Assembly: GCA_013289955.1 (NCBI GenBank)
Contig: JABCYZ010000045.1
Span: 1-33,089 of the forward strand
Reading direction: 5' to 3'
DNA length: 33,089 bases
Source: Acidobacteriota bacterium
GTDB lineage: Bacteria; Acidobacteriota; Terriglobia; Acidiferrales; UBA7541
Positions 15,347 through 23,294 of the stretch are shown piece after piece (position 1 is the first letter of the stretch; every line of letters starts with the position of its first letter). Under the pieces are notes generated by a model. That model was not told the DNA's origin and did no database searches. It was given only the letters and a program-made list of their open reading frames with translations. The translations under genes were made by a program, and so were the position numbers.

Positions 15347-15817
15347 ATGGACTTACGCTGCCCGAAGTGCAGCAGTACTAATCTAAAGAAAGTTTCGCTG
15401 GCATACCAAAAAGGGCTTTTTCGAGTAGATACCCGGACCCGAATGTTAGGATTTTTGTTCGCCTGCGGAGGGCCCGATGTCATGGTCGGAAGAGCGACCA
15501 CGAGGGGTGTCCAACAATCGGCTCTCTCCAAAAGTCTTGCTCCTCCTACCAAGTGGTCTTATCTGAAATTGATTCTGTGGTCTGTCGTGTTTTCATTTGT
15601 GGCCTTCGTGGCTTACATCCGCGTAGTAATGACCAGTCCACCTCCCGTGTCTTCGCTTCCAGTAAAGATCTACGTTGCAGTGGCTCCGCTGTTGTTCATT
15701 TTCTTATTTGTTTTGGTCTGGCGCCACAATCATTCAACGTACCAGCAGAAATACTCGCAGTGGGACGATTCCTATATCTGCGAGCGGTGTGGGACCGTAG
15801 GTTCGTTTACTGCATGA
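15347..15817 (+). CDS. Zinc-ribbon membrane protein
   Basis: From the ATG at 15347 this encodes 156 residues. CPKCSS near the N-terminus and CERCG near the C-terminus form two halves of a probable zinc ribbon. Between them lie two hydrophobic segments (LILWSVVFSFVAFVAYI and YVAVAPLLFIFLFVLVW), so the cysteine pairs would meet on one side of the membrane. A longer start at 15263 is possible but lacks a ribosome site and would add unlikely sequence. No function is known to me. Confidence 0.65.
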   Translation: MDLRCPKCSSTNLKKVSLAYQKGLFRVDTRTRMLGFLFACGGPDVMVGRATTRGVQQSALSKSLAPPTKWSYLKLILWSVVFSFVAFVAYIRVVMTSPPPVSSLPVKIYVAVAPLLFIFLFVLVWRHNHSTYQQKYSQWDDSYICERCGTVGSFTA

Positions 15818-16144
15818 TGCTTAGGGACAGTCGGAGAATGAAGAACAGCCAGAAAGTCGGGTCAGTGCTCGGTTTCTAAATGAGCGAGTAAAGCGCTTAA
15901 CATGTCGGTTAATTCCCCCATAGTTGTCCTCGACGCCCAGGGTCAACCTACACAGACCATAATCGACCACCGGGCGAAATCCGACGAGTACGTCACACAA
16001 ATAACCGCGATGGGGCCGCTTGGACTGCAACACCTCAGCGCAAATTCGCGAAACAACAGTGATCGAAGAAACGGCGCGACTTGACGAGTGGTACACTCCG
16101 ATTCGGCTAAAGCATTTAACTTCTTGTCAAATTGAGGGCTCGAG
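15818..16144. other. Intergenic stretch, nothing recognised
   Basis: No supported gene. A 60-codon frame at 15902-16084 and an antisense frame over the same bases have no recognisable motifs and no good ribosome site. Confidence 0.45.
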
Positions 16145-16564
16145 ATGAACGATCAACAGAAGAACGAACAGTATTCTGGAATGCGAGATCAAAAGATCCG
16201 TGCGGCACTGGATCAGCATTGGGCAGCGTCTGATGCCAGCGATTTTGAAACGGAGCACCAGATCTATCACGAGGACGCGGTGCTTGAATACCCGCAGTCA
16301 GGCGAGCGAACCCGCAGTCGACGCAACATACAGAACCAGCGCGCTAGTCAGCTGAGCAAAAAGCGGTTTACGGTCCGACGAATTATCGGCAGCGGTAATC
16401 TTTGGGTCACCGAATTCATCCTGACATATGACCGCAAGCCGTCGTACACCGTGAGCATCATGGAGTTCAGGGACGACAAGGTTCGGCGGGAAACACAGTA
16501 CTTTGCAGATCCATTCGTAGCTCCCGCATCGCGCGCTCAATGGGTCGAACGGATGGACGCATAG
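16145..16564 (+). CDS. SnoaL/NTF2-like fold protein
   Basis: A 139-residue protein with the layout of SnoaL-like (NTF2 superfamily) domains: an N-terminal helix pair (IRAALDQHWAASDASDFETE), an acidic YHEDAVLEYPQSGE strand-turn, and C-terminal strands (VTEFILTYD, TVSIMEFRDDKV, ETQYFADPF). Members of this fold include isomerases, hydrolases and non-catalytic proteins, so no reaction can be named. It is followed by DoxX on the same strand after about 170 bp. Confidence 0.75.
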   Translation: MNDQQKNEQYSGMRDQKIRAALDQHWAASDASDFETEHQIYHEDAVLEYPQSGERTRSRRNIQNQRASQLSKKRFTVRRIIGSGNLWVTEFILTYDRKPSYTVSIMEFRDDKVRRETQYFADPFVAPASRAQWVERMDA

Positions 16565-16736
16565 TCTCGAGGCGAGAGAAATCGCTAACGACACCGCCAT
16601 TTGCGGTTTGCAGCATAATTGTCGAGAACAGAGATTAACGCCAGAGACCTCTTTAGTCCTGACGCGGTTACCGGAGAAGCCGAACTTTGTTATGTGGGCA
16701 ATCGTCACAGCACATTCTCCGATGGAGGGACAAGAG

Positions 16737-17210
16737 ATGGATTGGAAACGGTTGGTCGATTTTGTGCTGTTGGGCAGCAGTGATTTGGAACAGTATGCCA
16801 TCCTGCTGGTACGCGTTTCGATCGGGCTGTTCTTCGCCATCTCCGGGGCAAACAAATTGTTTGTCGCCGGCGGCACGAAACCTGTTTACGACACGCTCGT
16901 TAAGGCCAAAGCCCCGTTTCCCCGCCTGACAGCTTATTTCGTGTCGGGTGTCGAGTTCCTAGGCGGATCCCTCGTGACCATGGGGTTTCTTTCGAGCCTG
17001 GCCTCTGTGGCTTTAATGATCGATATGATTGTGGCCACGCTGACCAGCGCGGTTTCCAACTTGCCCAAAGGACTTTCGCCTCTTAACTGGCTCGACGATT
17101 TCCTCTACCTTCCGGAAGTCCTGTACGTGCTCTTCTTTATCTGGCTGATCAGCTCTGGTCCGGGAAAGTTCAGTGTCGATTACTGGCTCGCCGGCAATTT
17201 ACTGAGGTGA
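16737..17210 (+). CDS. DoxX-family membrane protein
   Basis: From the ATG at 16737 (GGAGGGA just upstream) this encodes 157 residues with four hydrophobic segments. It has the DoxX-type opening LVRVSIGLFFAISGANKLF and GVEFLGGSLVTMGFLSSLAS. An upstream start at 16608 would add 43 polar residues and is not supported. The family is linked to redox and thiol stress in several bacteria, but its activity is poorly defined. Confidence 0.85.
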   Translation: MDWKRLVDFVLLGSSDLEQYAILLVRVSIGLFFAISGANKLFVAGGTKPVYDTLVKAKAPFPRLTAYFVSGVEFLGGSLVTMGFLSSLASVALMIDMIVATLTSAVSNLPKGLSPLNWLDDFLYLPEVLYVLFFIWLISSGPGKFSVDYWLAGNLLR

Positions 17211-17349
17211 TACTTACTTCGGATAAATCCGTCCGCCTAGACCATCAGCGCGTTGCAATGGGGATGTTACGGACGTATTTCTCCGAATCCGTGTACGGGA
17301 GATTCGGAGTTCCATTGGGTCGCGCTGAGCTTGCGACCAGGAGGAACAA

Positions 17350-17547
17350 ATGACGAAGGCGTACAGGCACGATGAGATTGCAAGGCTCGCCTACGAATTG
17401 TGGGAGCGCAGGGGCCGCCCGCTCGGTTCGCCCGAAGTGGATTGGTACGCGGCGGAAAGTGCTTTGCGTGTGCGGGATTCGCAAGAGCAGTTCTCCCTCT
17501 TGAGTGTCCGCCTGGAGCCGGAAGAAAGTTCCTATCGCGAACCCTGA
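17350..17547 (+). CDS. DUF2934 domain protein
   Basis: A 65-residue protein that is nearly all DUF2934: EIARLAYELWERRGRPLGSP followed by DWYAAESAL. A strong AGGAGG sits five bases before the ATG. The domain is frequent in Acidobacteria and Proteobacteria, often in stress-gene neighbourhoods. Its function is unknown. Confidence 0.88.
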   Translation: MTKAYRHDEIARLAYELWERRGRPLGSPEVDWYAAESALRVRDSQEQFSLLSVRLEPEESSYREP

Positions 17548-17711
17548 GTTGAGCGTGGTCGTTTAGCAAGGATTCTAGCCAGACGCTGGACTTCGACGAG
17601 CTATGGATGCCCATGCTTTCAGTAAATGTCGGCCTTCCGCGCGACTCGACATGGAACGGCAAAACGCGGGTGTCGCTCTGGATCTTTGAGAGAAACGGGA
17701 GGAGTCGAGTC

Positions 17712-18317
17712 ATGCGTTCTGATATCGTGTCCGGAGGCATTTTCCCCGATTACGAACTGCCCAATCACACGGGCAAAGTGCAGAAGCTCAGCGAGCTACA
17801 GGGCGACGACCCTCTGATCCTCACCCTCGCGCGCGGCCACTATTGCCCAAAGGAGCACCAACAGCATTTGGAACTTGCCGCGTTCTACCCGAAGATCGCG
17901 GTGGCGTACACTCAGATCGCCACGATCTCTACCGACGATCACCATACGCTCCAGGAGTTCCGTGCGTCGGTCGGAGCCGTGTGGACATTCCTTGCAGACC
18001 CCGGTCGAACGGTTCAGAAGGATCTCGACATTCAGGAGTACACCGACCCCGAGCACAATCCGATGATCCCGCATACGCTCGTGCTCAAACCAGGTCTCGT
18101 GATCTACAGCGTCTACAACGGCTACTGGTTCTGGGGCCGTCCGTCGGTCGCCGATCTTTGGCGCGACTTGCGCGCCGTGACGAGTGAAATCCGCCCAGAC
18201 TGGGATCTGAGTGCTCCTGGACTCCGCGAGGCATGGAATGCGGGTGACTTCTCGCGTTTCCACGGGTGGAACAAGCAGGCCAGTATAGGTGATGCCTCGA
18301 GGGTACAGAAGAAATAG
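17712..18317 (+). CDS. Redoxin/peroxiredoxin-like protein with one cysteine
   Basis: A 201-residue thioredoxin-fold protein of the AhpC/TSA-redoxin class. The start at 17712 is preceded by GGGAGGAG. The active-site region is LTLARGHYCPKEHQQ (residues 37-51), with C45 as the only cysteine in the protein. Related RGxWCPxC proteins have a second cysteine two residues later; here that position is Glu. It may therefore act as a one-Cys peroxidase with an external reductant. IPHTLVLKPGLVI is the later conserved redoxin strand region. A longer frame from 17607 is open but lacks a ribosome site. Confidence 0.8.
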   Translation: MRSDIVSGGIFPDYELPNHTGKVQKLSELQGDDPLILTLARGHYCPKEHQQHLELAAFYPKIAVAYTQIATISTDDHHTLQEFRASVGAVWTFLADPGRTVQKDLDIQEYTDPEHNPMIPHTLVLKPGLVIYSVYNGYWFWGRPSVADLWRDLRAVTSEIRPDWDLSAPGLREAWNAGDFSRFHGWNKQASIGDASRVQKK

Positions 18318-18370
18318 TGCAGCCAACACCTTCGATCTACCGCCCTATCGAACAGCTCGGGAGGCAAATC

Positions 18371-18496
18371 ATGAAAAAGACACCTGCGACAAACAAAACC
18401 GATTCGAGAACTGGATTTCGGATTCCTATCTCCCCGATGGCAGCAGCAACCTATCCAGGCCGACGACCAAGAACTCGTTCAGGGCCGTCGTCGTGA
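18371..18496 (+). CDS. Possible 41-aa microprotein
   Basis: The ATG is six bases after GGGAGG. The 41-residue product starts MKKTPATNKTDSRTGFRIP and is basic, Pro/Arg/Ser-rich and without a hydrophobic segment. Only the ribosome site supports it; it could be chance. Confidence 0.2.
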   Translation: MKKTPATNKTDSRTGFRIPISPMAAATYPGRRPRTRSGPSS

Positions 18497-18523
18497 TGAA
18501 TCCTTCGCCATAGGCGCCCACCT

Positions 18524-18541
18524 CACCCCCTAGTTGGGGTG
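18524..18541. repeat. Inverted repeat, 6-bp arms
   Basis: CACCCC and GGGGTG flank a 6-nt loop, 200 nt after the redoxin gene. It may be a weak terminator, but there is no T-run. Confidence 0.35.
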
Positions 18542-18572
18542 GCCGATCCGACGCTGCCAAGGCGCATGTAAG

Positions 18573-18601
18573 ACGTGAATTCGGGAGATTCAAATTCACG
18601 T
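18573..18601. repeat. Inverted repeat, 9-bp perfect arms
   Basis: ACGTGAATT (18573-18581) and AATTCACGT (18593-18601) with an 11-nt loop. Confidence 0.5.
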
Positions 18602-18614
18602 TTAGGGCCTATTC

Positions 18615-18626
18615 CCACTCGAGTGG
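18615..18626. repeat. Perfect 12-bp palindrome
   Basis: CCACTCGAGTGG, fully symmetrical, between two larger inverted repeats. It could be a regulator binding site. Confidence 0.4.
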
Positions 18627-18660
18627 CATCGAGGATTTTGGCTCAAGACTATCCGGCTCG

Positions 18661-18697
18661 TTTGGAGACATGAAACCGCCAGATTTCTGTCTCCAAA
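18661..18697. repeat. Inverted repeat, 10-bp perfect arms
   Basis: TTTGGAGACA (18661-18670) and TGTCTCCAAA (18688-18697), with a further GAAA/TTTC pairing inside the loop. This is the strongest hairpin in the intergenic region. No coding or terminator context explains it. Confidence 0.55.
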
Positions 18698-18929
18698 GTC
18701 GATCCCGACGACTCCGCCTGGAGAATCGCGGCCGCTAAACATAGTCGTAGCAAGCACATAAAACGAGTCTCATGGGTATTGCCGTATTCTGGCACTTTCC
18801 GAGCCACCTCTCTTCGTGGCTGGGACAGTGCCTCGCTAAATAAAAGCCGCACCCTGAGGGCCGTCAGTTATATCAAAGGATATGAGGAAGCTCTCGAAAG
18901 TAAAACGCGCGAATACAAGGAGTATGCAT

Positions 18930-20585
18930 ATGGCAGCACAGGCCCAACGACTGACGAAACCGCCAAAGACAAGACAGAAAGCGTGGAGCGCACTGGCATC
19001 ACATTACAAAAAGGTCTCAAAGCTCCATCTGCAGCAGCTTTTTGCGGATGATCCGAAGCGCGGCGAGCGTTTGGCCGTCGAAGCCGTTGGTTTTTACCTG
19101 GATTACTCGAAGAACCGCGTCACCGATGAAACGCTCCGACTCCTTCTTCAACTGGCGGAAGAATCTGGTCTGAGAGCCCGGATCGATGCTATGTTCCGCG
19201 GGGAGAAAATCAACATCACCGAGAAGCGAGCGGTCTTGCACGTTGCCCTGCGCGCGCCCCGAGGCACTTCCATTGTCGTTGATGGGAAGAACGTGGTGCC
19301 TGAAGTCCATGCTGTGCTCGACCGGATGGCCGATTTCTCCAACCGCGTGCGAAGCGGTGAATGGACGGGACACACCGGCAAACGCATTCGTAACGTGATC
19401 AACGTTGGCATTGGAGGTTCCGACCTGGGTCCAGTCATGGCCTATGAGGCGCTGAAGCACTACAGCGATCGAGCAATGACGTTCCGCTTTGTATCGAACA
19501 TTGATGGCACCGATTTCGCGGAAGCCGTCCGGGACCTCGATCCGTCGGAAACACTTTTCATCATCTCTTCGAAAACCTTCACAACCCTCGAGACAATGAC
19601 GAACGCACACACAGCTCGCGAGTGGTCTCTAGCGGGACTGGGCGGCGACGAAAAATCGGTTGCTAAGCATTTTGTTGCGGTCTCGACGAATACGGCCGAG
19701 GTTACCAAGTTCGGGATCGATACAGCCAACATGTTCGAGTTCTGGGATTGGGTTGGCGGACGCTACTCGATGGATTCCGCCATTGGCCTGTCAACCATGG
19801 TCGCGATTGGCCCTGAGAATTTTCAGGCGATGCTCAATGGTTTCCATCAGATGGACGAGCATTTCCGCACTGCTCCCTTCCGGCAAAACCTGCCGGTGTT
19901 GCTGGGTCTTCTTGGGATCTGGTACAACGACTTCTTTGGGGCGCAGACGGTCGCGGTCTTGCCTTACGAACAATACCTGAAACGCTTCCCGGCCTACCTC
20001 CAGCAACTGACGATGGAAAGCAACGGCAAGCATGTCACGCTTGACGGGAAAAAGGTTCGGCACGACACGGGTCCCATCTATTGGGGAGAACCGGGAACCA
20101 ACGGTCAACACTCTTTCTACCAACTGATTCACCAGGGGACGAGACTCATCCCGTGCGACTTCATCGCGTTTTCAAAGCCGTTAAATCCACTCGGCCGGCA
20201 CCACGACATGCTGATTGCCAACGTTTGCGCACAAACCGAGGCGCTGGCCTTTGGCAAGACGCCGGCACAAGTCGAGGCCGAGGGCACTCCGAAGTGGCTC
20301 GTTCCGCACCGGGTGTTCGAGGGCAACCGTCCGTCGAATACGATCCTGGCTGACGAACTCACCCCGGAAACTCTCGGGAAGCTGGTTGCGATGTACGAAC
20401 ACGCCGTCTTTTCTCAGGGCGCAATCTGGAATATCGATTCCTTCGACCAATGGGGCGTTGAACTCGGAAAAGTCCTAGCGCAACGCATCATCCCCGAACT
20501 GGAAAGCAAAACAGAACCGCAGCTTCTGCACGACAGTTCCACCAACAGCCTGATCAGGTATTACCGAAATTCGAGGCAGTCATAA
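18930..20585 (+). CDS. pgi: Glucose-6-phosphate isomerase
   Basis: A 551-residue cytosolic enzyme that interconverts glucose-6-phosphate and fructose-6-phosphate. Motifs visible are GIGGSDLGPVMAYEAL, the sugar-phosphate loop SSKTFTTLET, WVGGRYSMDSAIG, MESNGKHV, GTNGQHSFYQLIHQG and the C-terminal FDQWGVELGKVLA with the family-typical lysine. The start at 18930 is chosen because AAGGAG lies seven bases upstream; an in-frame ATG at 18882 would add 16 basic residues. The length matches the long (E. coli-type) Pgi family. It is the first gene of the glycogen-breakdown cluster, 180 bp before glgP, and may have its own promoter. Confidence 0.97.
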   Translation: MAAQAQRLTKPPKTRQKAWSALASHYKKVSKLHLQQLFADDPKRGERLAVEAVGFYLDYSKNRVTDETLRLLLQLAEESGLRARIDAMFRGEKINITEKRAVLHVALRAPRGTSIVVDGKNVVPEVHAVLDRMADFSNRVRSGEWTGHTGKRIRNVINVGIGGSDLGPVMAYEALKHYSDRAMTFRFVSNIDGTDFAEAVRDLDPSETLFIISSKTFTTLETMTNAHTAREWSLAGLGGDEKSVAKHFVAVSTNTAEVTKFGIDTANMFEFWDWVGGRYSMDSAIGLSTMVAIGPENFQAMLNGFHQMDEHFRTAPFRQNLPVLLGLLGIWYNDFFGAQTVAVLPYEQYLKRFPAYLQQLTMESNGKHVTLDGKKVRHDTGPIYWGEPGTNGQHSFYQLIHQGTRLIPCDFIAFSKPLNPLGRHHDMLIANVCAQTEALAFGKTPAQVEAEGTPKWLVPHRVFEGNRPSNTILADELTPETLGKLVAMYEHAVFSQGAIWNIDSFDQWGVELGKVLAQRIIPELESKTEPQLLHDSSTNSLIRYYRNSRQS

Positions 20586-20765
20586 GGGAGCTTTCCGCCT
20601 GGGTCGACGGAAATTCGTCGGTTCGCGGACGAAAAGGCCAAACGTGCGTACGTTTTAGCCTCAGGAATTCAGCTCGGACCAGAGGAAGATCTGCACACTT
20701 GACTGGCGTAGCCTTGAAGATTGAACACGAACCGTAGCAAAACATCGAAAAGTAAGGAGCCTCTT

Positions 20766-23294
20766 ATGAGCACCAATCGCGTGGAGCGCCCAAGCCCCGC
20801 AAGAGTCGTTCCCATGACCACCAGCGGAACGAATGTTTCAGATGCCCTGCAACAGTACGGGTACGGCTCGATGCCGTTTATCGGGGAGGAAAACGCTTTT
20901 TATGAACGGCATCTGGTTTTTGACAGAGCGATCGATCCCAACATAGCGAGTGCGCGTGAGCGCTTTGAGGCGTTCTCCCATTCGGTGCGAGACATTCTCG
21001 CTCGGCGTTGGGTGCTGACCAAGAACACTTATCAGCGAGAAAATGCCAAGCGCATTTATTACCTGTCCCTGGAGTTTCTGATTGGACGTTCCTTGGCCAA
21101 CAACATCACCAATCTGTTGCTAGATCCGCTCTTACCAGAGGCAGCGCAAGAACATGGTATCGACTGGCTGGAGTTGATTGAGCAGGAACCAGATGCTGGG
21201 CTCGGCAACGGCGGCCTGGGCCGCCTGGCGGCATGCTTTCTCGACTCGATGGCGACCATGCAACTCCCGGGCACAGGCTACGGTCTCCGCTATGAGTACG
21301 GCATGTTCAAGCAATCGATCGTGGATGGCTGGCAAAAAGAGAATCCGGACAACTGGCTCCGCTACGGCGATCCCTGGGAGATTGCCAAGCTTCACGAGCA
21401 AGTGGAAATCAGGCTGAACGTCTCATTTAAGTTGCGAGACGGTAATTTTCAAGTCATCCCCGACCGACCCTCAACCCTGATCGGTATCCCGTTTGATCGT
21501 CCGGTGGTGGGCTATGGCGGAAAAACGATCAACACGCTTCGGCTCTGGGCCGCGGCGGCGCCCGATTATTTCGATTTTGAGAGGTTTGGCACTGGAGACT
21601 TCGTGGGTGCACTCGGCGAAACTCTCGAAGCGGAGTCGCTTACCCGCGTGCTGTATCCCGATGATTCTACGACGAAGGGGCAGGGGCTGCGCTTTCTGCA
21701 GGAGTATTTCCTGGTCGCGTGTTCGATGGCCGACCTCGTGCGACGTTTCAAGCGCCACAATTCGGATTGGGAAAAGTTTCCGGAAAAAGTCGCCATTCAA
21801 CTCAACGACACGCATCCTTCCATGTCGGTCCCCGAACTGATGCGAATCTTGCTCGACGATATGCACCTGGGATGGGACCAGGCCTGGGACCTGACGAAGA
21901 AGGCGCTTGGCTACACAAATCATACCTTACTGCCTGAGGCTCTCGAGAAATGGCCGGTGGCGTGGTTTGAGAGACTGATTCCTCGGCACCTGGAGCTTAT
22001 CTACGAGATTAACCGTCGGCTGCTCGATGAAGTTCGGGTTCGCTTCCCGGGCGACGAGGGGCGCGTCGAGCGCGTGAGCCTGGTCGAAGAAGGCAGCCCG
22101 CGCAAAATCCGGATGGCCAACCTTGCCATTGTCGGCTCGCATAGCACCAACGGAGTGTCTGCTGTCCACTCGAGGCTACTGCGAACCACGACGGTCAAGG
22201 ATCTGGCGGAAATGTTTCCCGAGCGTTTTAGCAACAAGACAAACGGAGTGACACCCCGGCGCTGGTTGCTCGAGGCCAATCCCGCGCTGGCCCGCGAAAT
22301 CACAGAATTCATCGGAGATCGCTGGATCAGGGATCTTAGCCTGCTCAAACAGCTCAAGCCATTCGCGGAGGATTCGAGTGCTCGCGAACGTTTCCTCAAG
22401 TCAAAGCGAGAGGCCAAAGTGCAGTTTGCCAATTGGCTCAAGTCAACGTCGGGGATGATTGTGGACCCGGATACGATCTTCGACTGCCACATCAAGCGGA
22501 TTCACGAATATAAGAGGCAACTGATGAATGCGCTGCGGATTGTGATTGTTTATAACCGGCTGCGGGAAAATCCCAACATGAAGATGGTGCCTCGGACATT
22601 TTTCTTCGCTGGTAAAGCGGCGCCAGCCTACAAGCTGGCCAAACTCATCATAAAGTTCATCAACAACCTGGCGGGCACGATTGACGGCGACTCGACGGCG
22701 CGCGGCCGGCTCAACGTCGTTTTTCTCCCTGAGTACAACGTTTCGCTGGCGGAACGACTGATTCCGGCCAGCGATGTCTCCAACCAGATCTCGACTGCCG
22801 GCTATGAGGCCAGCGGAACGAGTAACATGAAATTTATGATGAACGGAGCCTTAACCGTCGGAACCCGCGACGGTGCGACCATCGAAATGGCGGAGGAAGC
22901 AGGAGAAGAGAACATGTTTCTCTTTGGGCTCACCGTGGAGCAAGTCGAGAACAGCCGCGCATGGTACAACCCGCACTGGCACTATGAAAATGAACCCGAG
23001 ACTCGAGCCGCGCTGGACCTCATTTTCTCCGACTACTTCAGCCGCAATGAACCAGGAGTATTCCTTCCCTTGCGCGATATGCTGCTGACCCAGGGCGATC
23101 ACTATATGCATCTGGCGGACCTGACTTCGTATTCCGAGGCACACGAACGGCTCGGCGCGCTCTATGCCGAACCCGGCGCCTGGGCGCAGAAAGCACTCCT
23201 GAACGTTGCCAGCTCCGGGAAGTTTTCGAGCGATCGCTCGATTGCGGAATACGCTAGCGAGATCTGGAAGGTGGAACCATGCCCAATACCCTAG
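20766..23294 (+). CDS. glgP: Glycogen/maltodextrin phosphorylase
   Basis: An 842-residue GT35 phosphorylase that releases glucose-1-phosphate from alpha-1,4-glucan ends. The start at 20766 has AAGGAG upstream; the alternative at 20721 adds 15 polar residues. N-terminal family hallmarks include YYLSLEFLIGRSL, DAGLGNGGLGRLAACFLDS and YGLRYEYGMFKQ. In the C-terminal half GKAAPAYKLAK and the cofactor motif EASGTSNMKFMMNGALTVGT are present, with K689 as the pyridoxal-phosphate lysine. The length is typical. The 3' end overlaps the pgm start by 16 bases, so the two are co-transcribed and probably coupled. Confidence 0.98.
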   Translation: MSTNRVERPSPARVVPMTTSGTNVSDALQQYGYGSMPFIGEENAFYERHLVFDRAIDPNIASARERFEAFSHSVRDILARRWVLTKNTYQRENAKRIYYLSLEFLIGRSLANNITNLLLDPLLPEAAQEHGIDWLELIEQEPDAGLGNGGLGRLAACFLDSMATMQLPGTGYGLRYEYGMFKQSIVDGWQKENPDNWLRYGDPWEIAKLHEQVEIRLNVSFKLRDGNFQVIPDRPSTLIGIPFDRPVVGYGGKTINTLRLWAAAAPDYFDFERFGTGDFVGALGETLEAESLTRVLYPDDSTTKGQGLRFLQEYFLVACSMADLVRRFKRHNSDWEKFPEKVAIQLNDTHPSMSVPELMRILLDDMHLGWDQAWDLTKKALGYTNHTLLPEALEKWPVAWFERLIPRHLELIYEINRRLLDEVRVRFPGDEGRVERVSLVEEGSPRKIRMANLAIVGSHSTNGVSAVHSRLLRTTTVKDLAEMFPERFSNKTNGVTPRRWLLEANPALAREITEFIGDRWIRDLSLLKQLKPFAEDSSARERFLKSKREAKVQFANWLKSTSGMIVDPDTIFDCHIKRIHEYKRQLMNALRIVIVYNRLRENPNMKMVPRTFFFAGKAAPAYKLAKLIIKFINNLAGTIDGDSTARGRLNVVFLPEYNVSLAERLIPASDVSNQISTAGYEASGTSNMKFMMNGALTVGTRDGATIEMAEEAGEENMFLFGLTVEQVENSRAWYNPHWHYENEPETRAALDLIFSDYFSRNEPGVFLPLRDMLLTQGDHYMHLADLTSYSEAHERLGALYAEPGAWAQKALLNVASSGKFSSDRSIAEYASEIWKVEPCPIP

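Larger units (their letters stand above)
18318..18929. other. Long intergenic region with four inverted repeats
   Basis: About 610 bp upstream of the glycogen operon. No conserved gene is seen. A 41-codon frame (18371-18496) with a good GGGAGG ribosome site is possible but unrecognised. Inverted repeats lie at 18524-18541, 18573-18601, 18615-18626 and 18661-18697 (listed separately). The pgi promoter must lie here or just downstream; I cannot pick a convincing -35/-10 pair. Confidence 0.5.

Noticed and set aside
14832..15386. Single 184-aa plus-strand gene
   Set aside because: Only its first part matches the XRE family; the remainder is the wrong frame of the same decayed regulator.
16298..16876. 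Minus-strand frame of 192 aa across the SnoaL and DoxX genes
   Set aside because: It overlaps two supported plus-strand genes and shows no coherent motif.
18649..18852. Minus-strand 67-aa frame in the region before pgi
   Set aside because: It spans a hairpin-rich non-coding segment, with no ribosome site and no motif.
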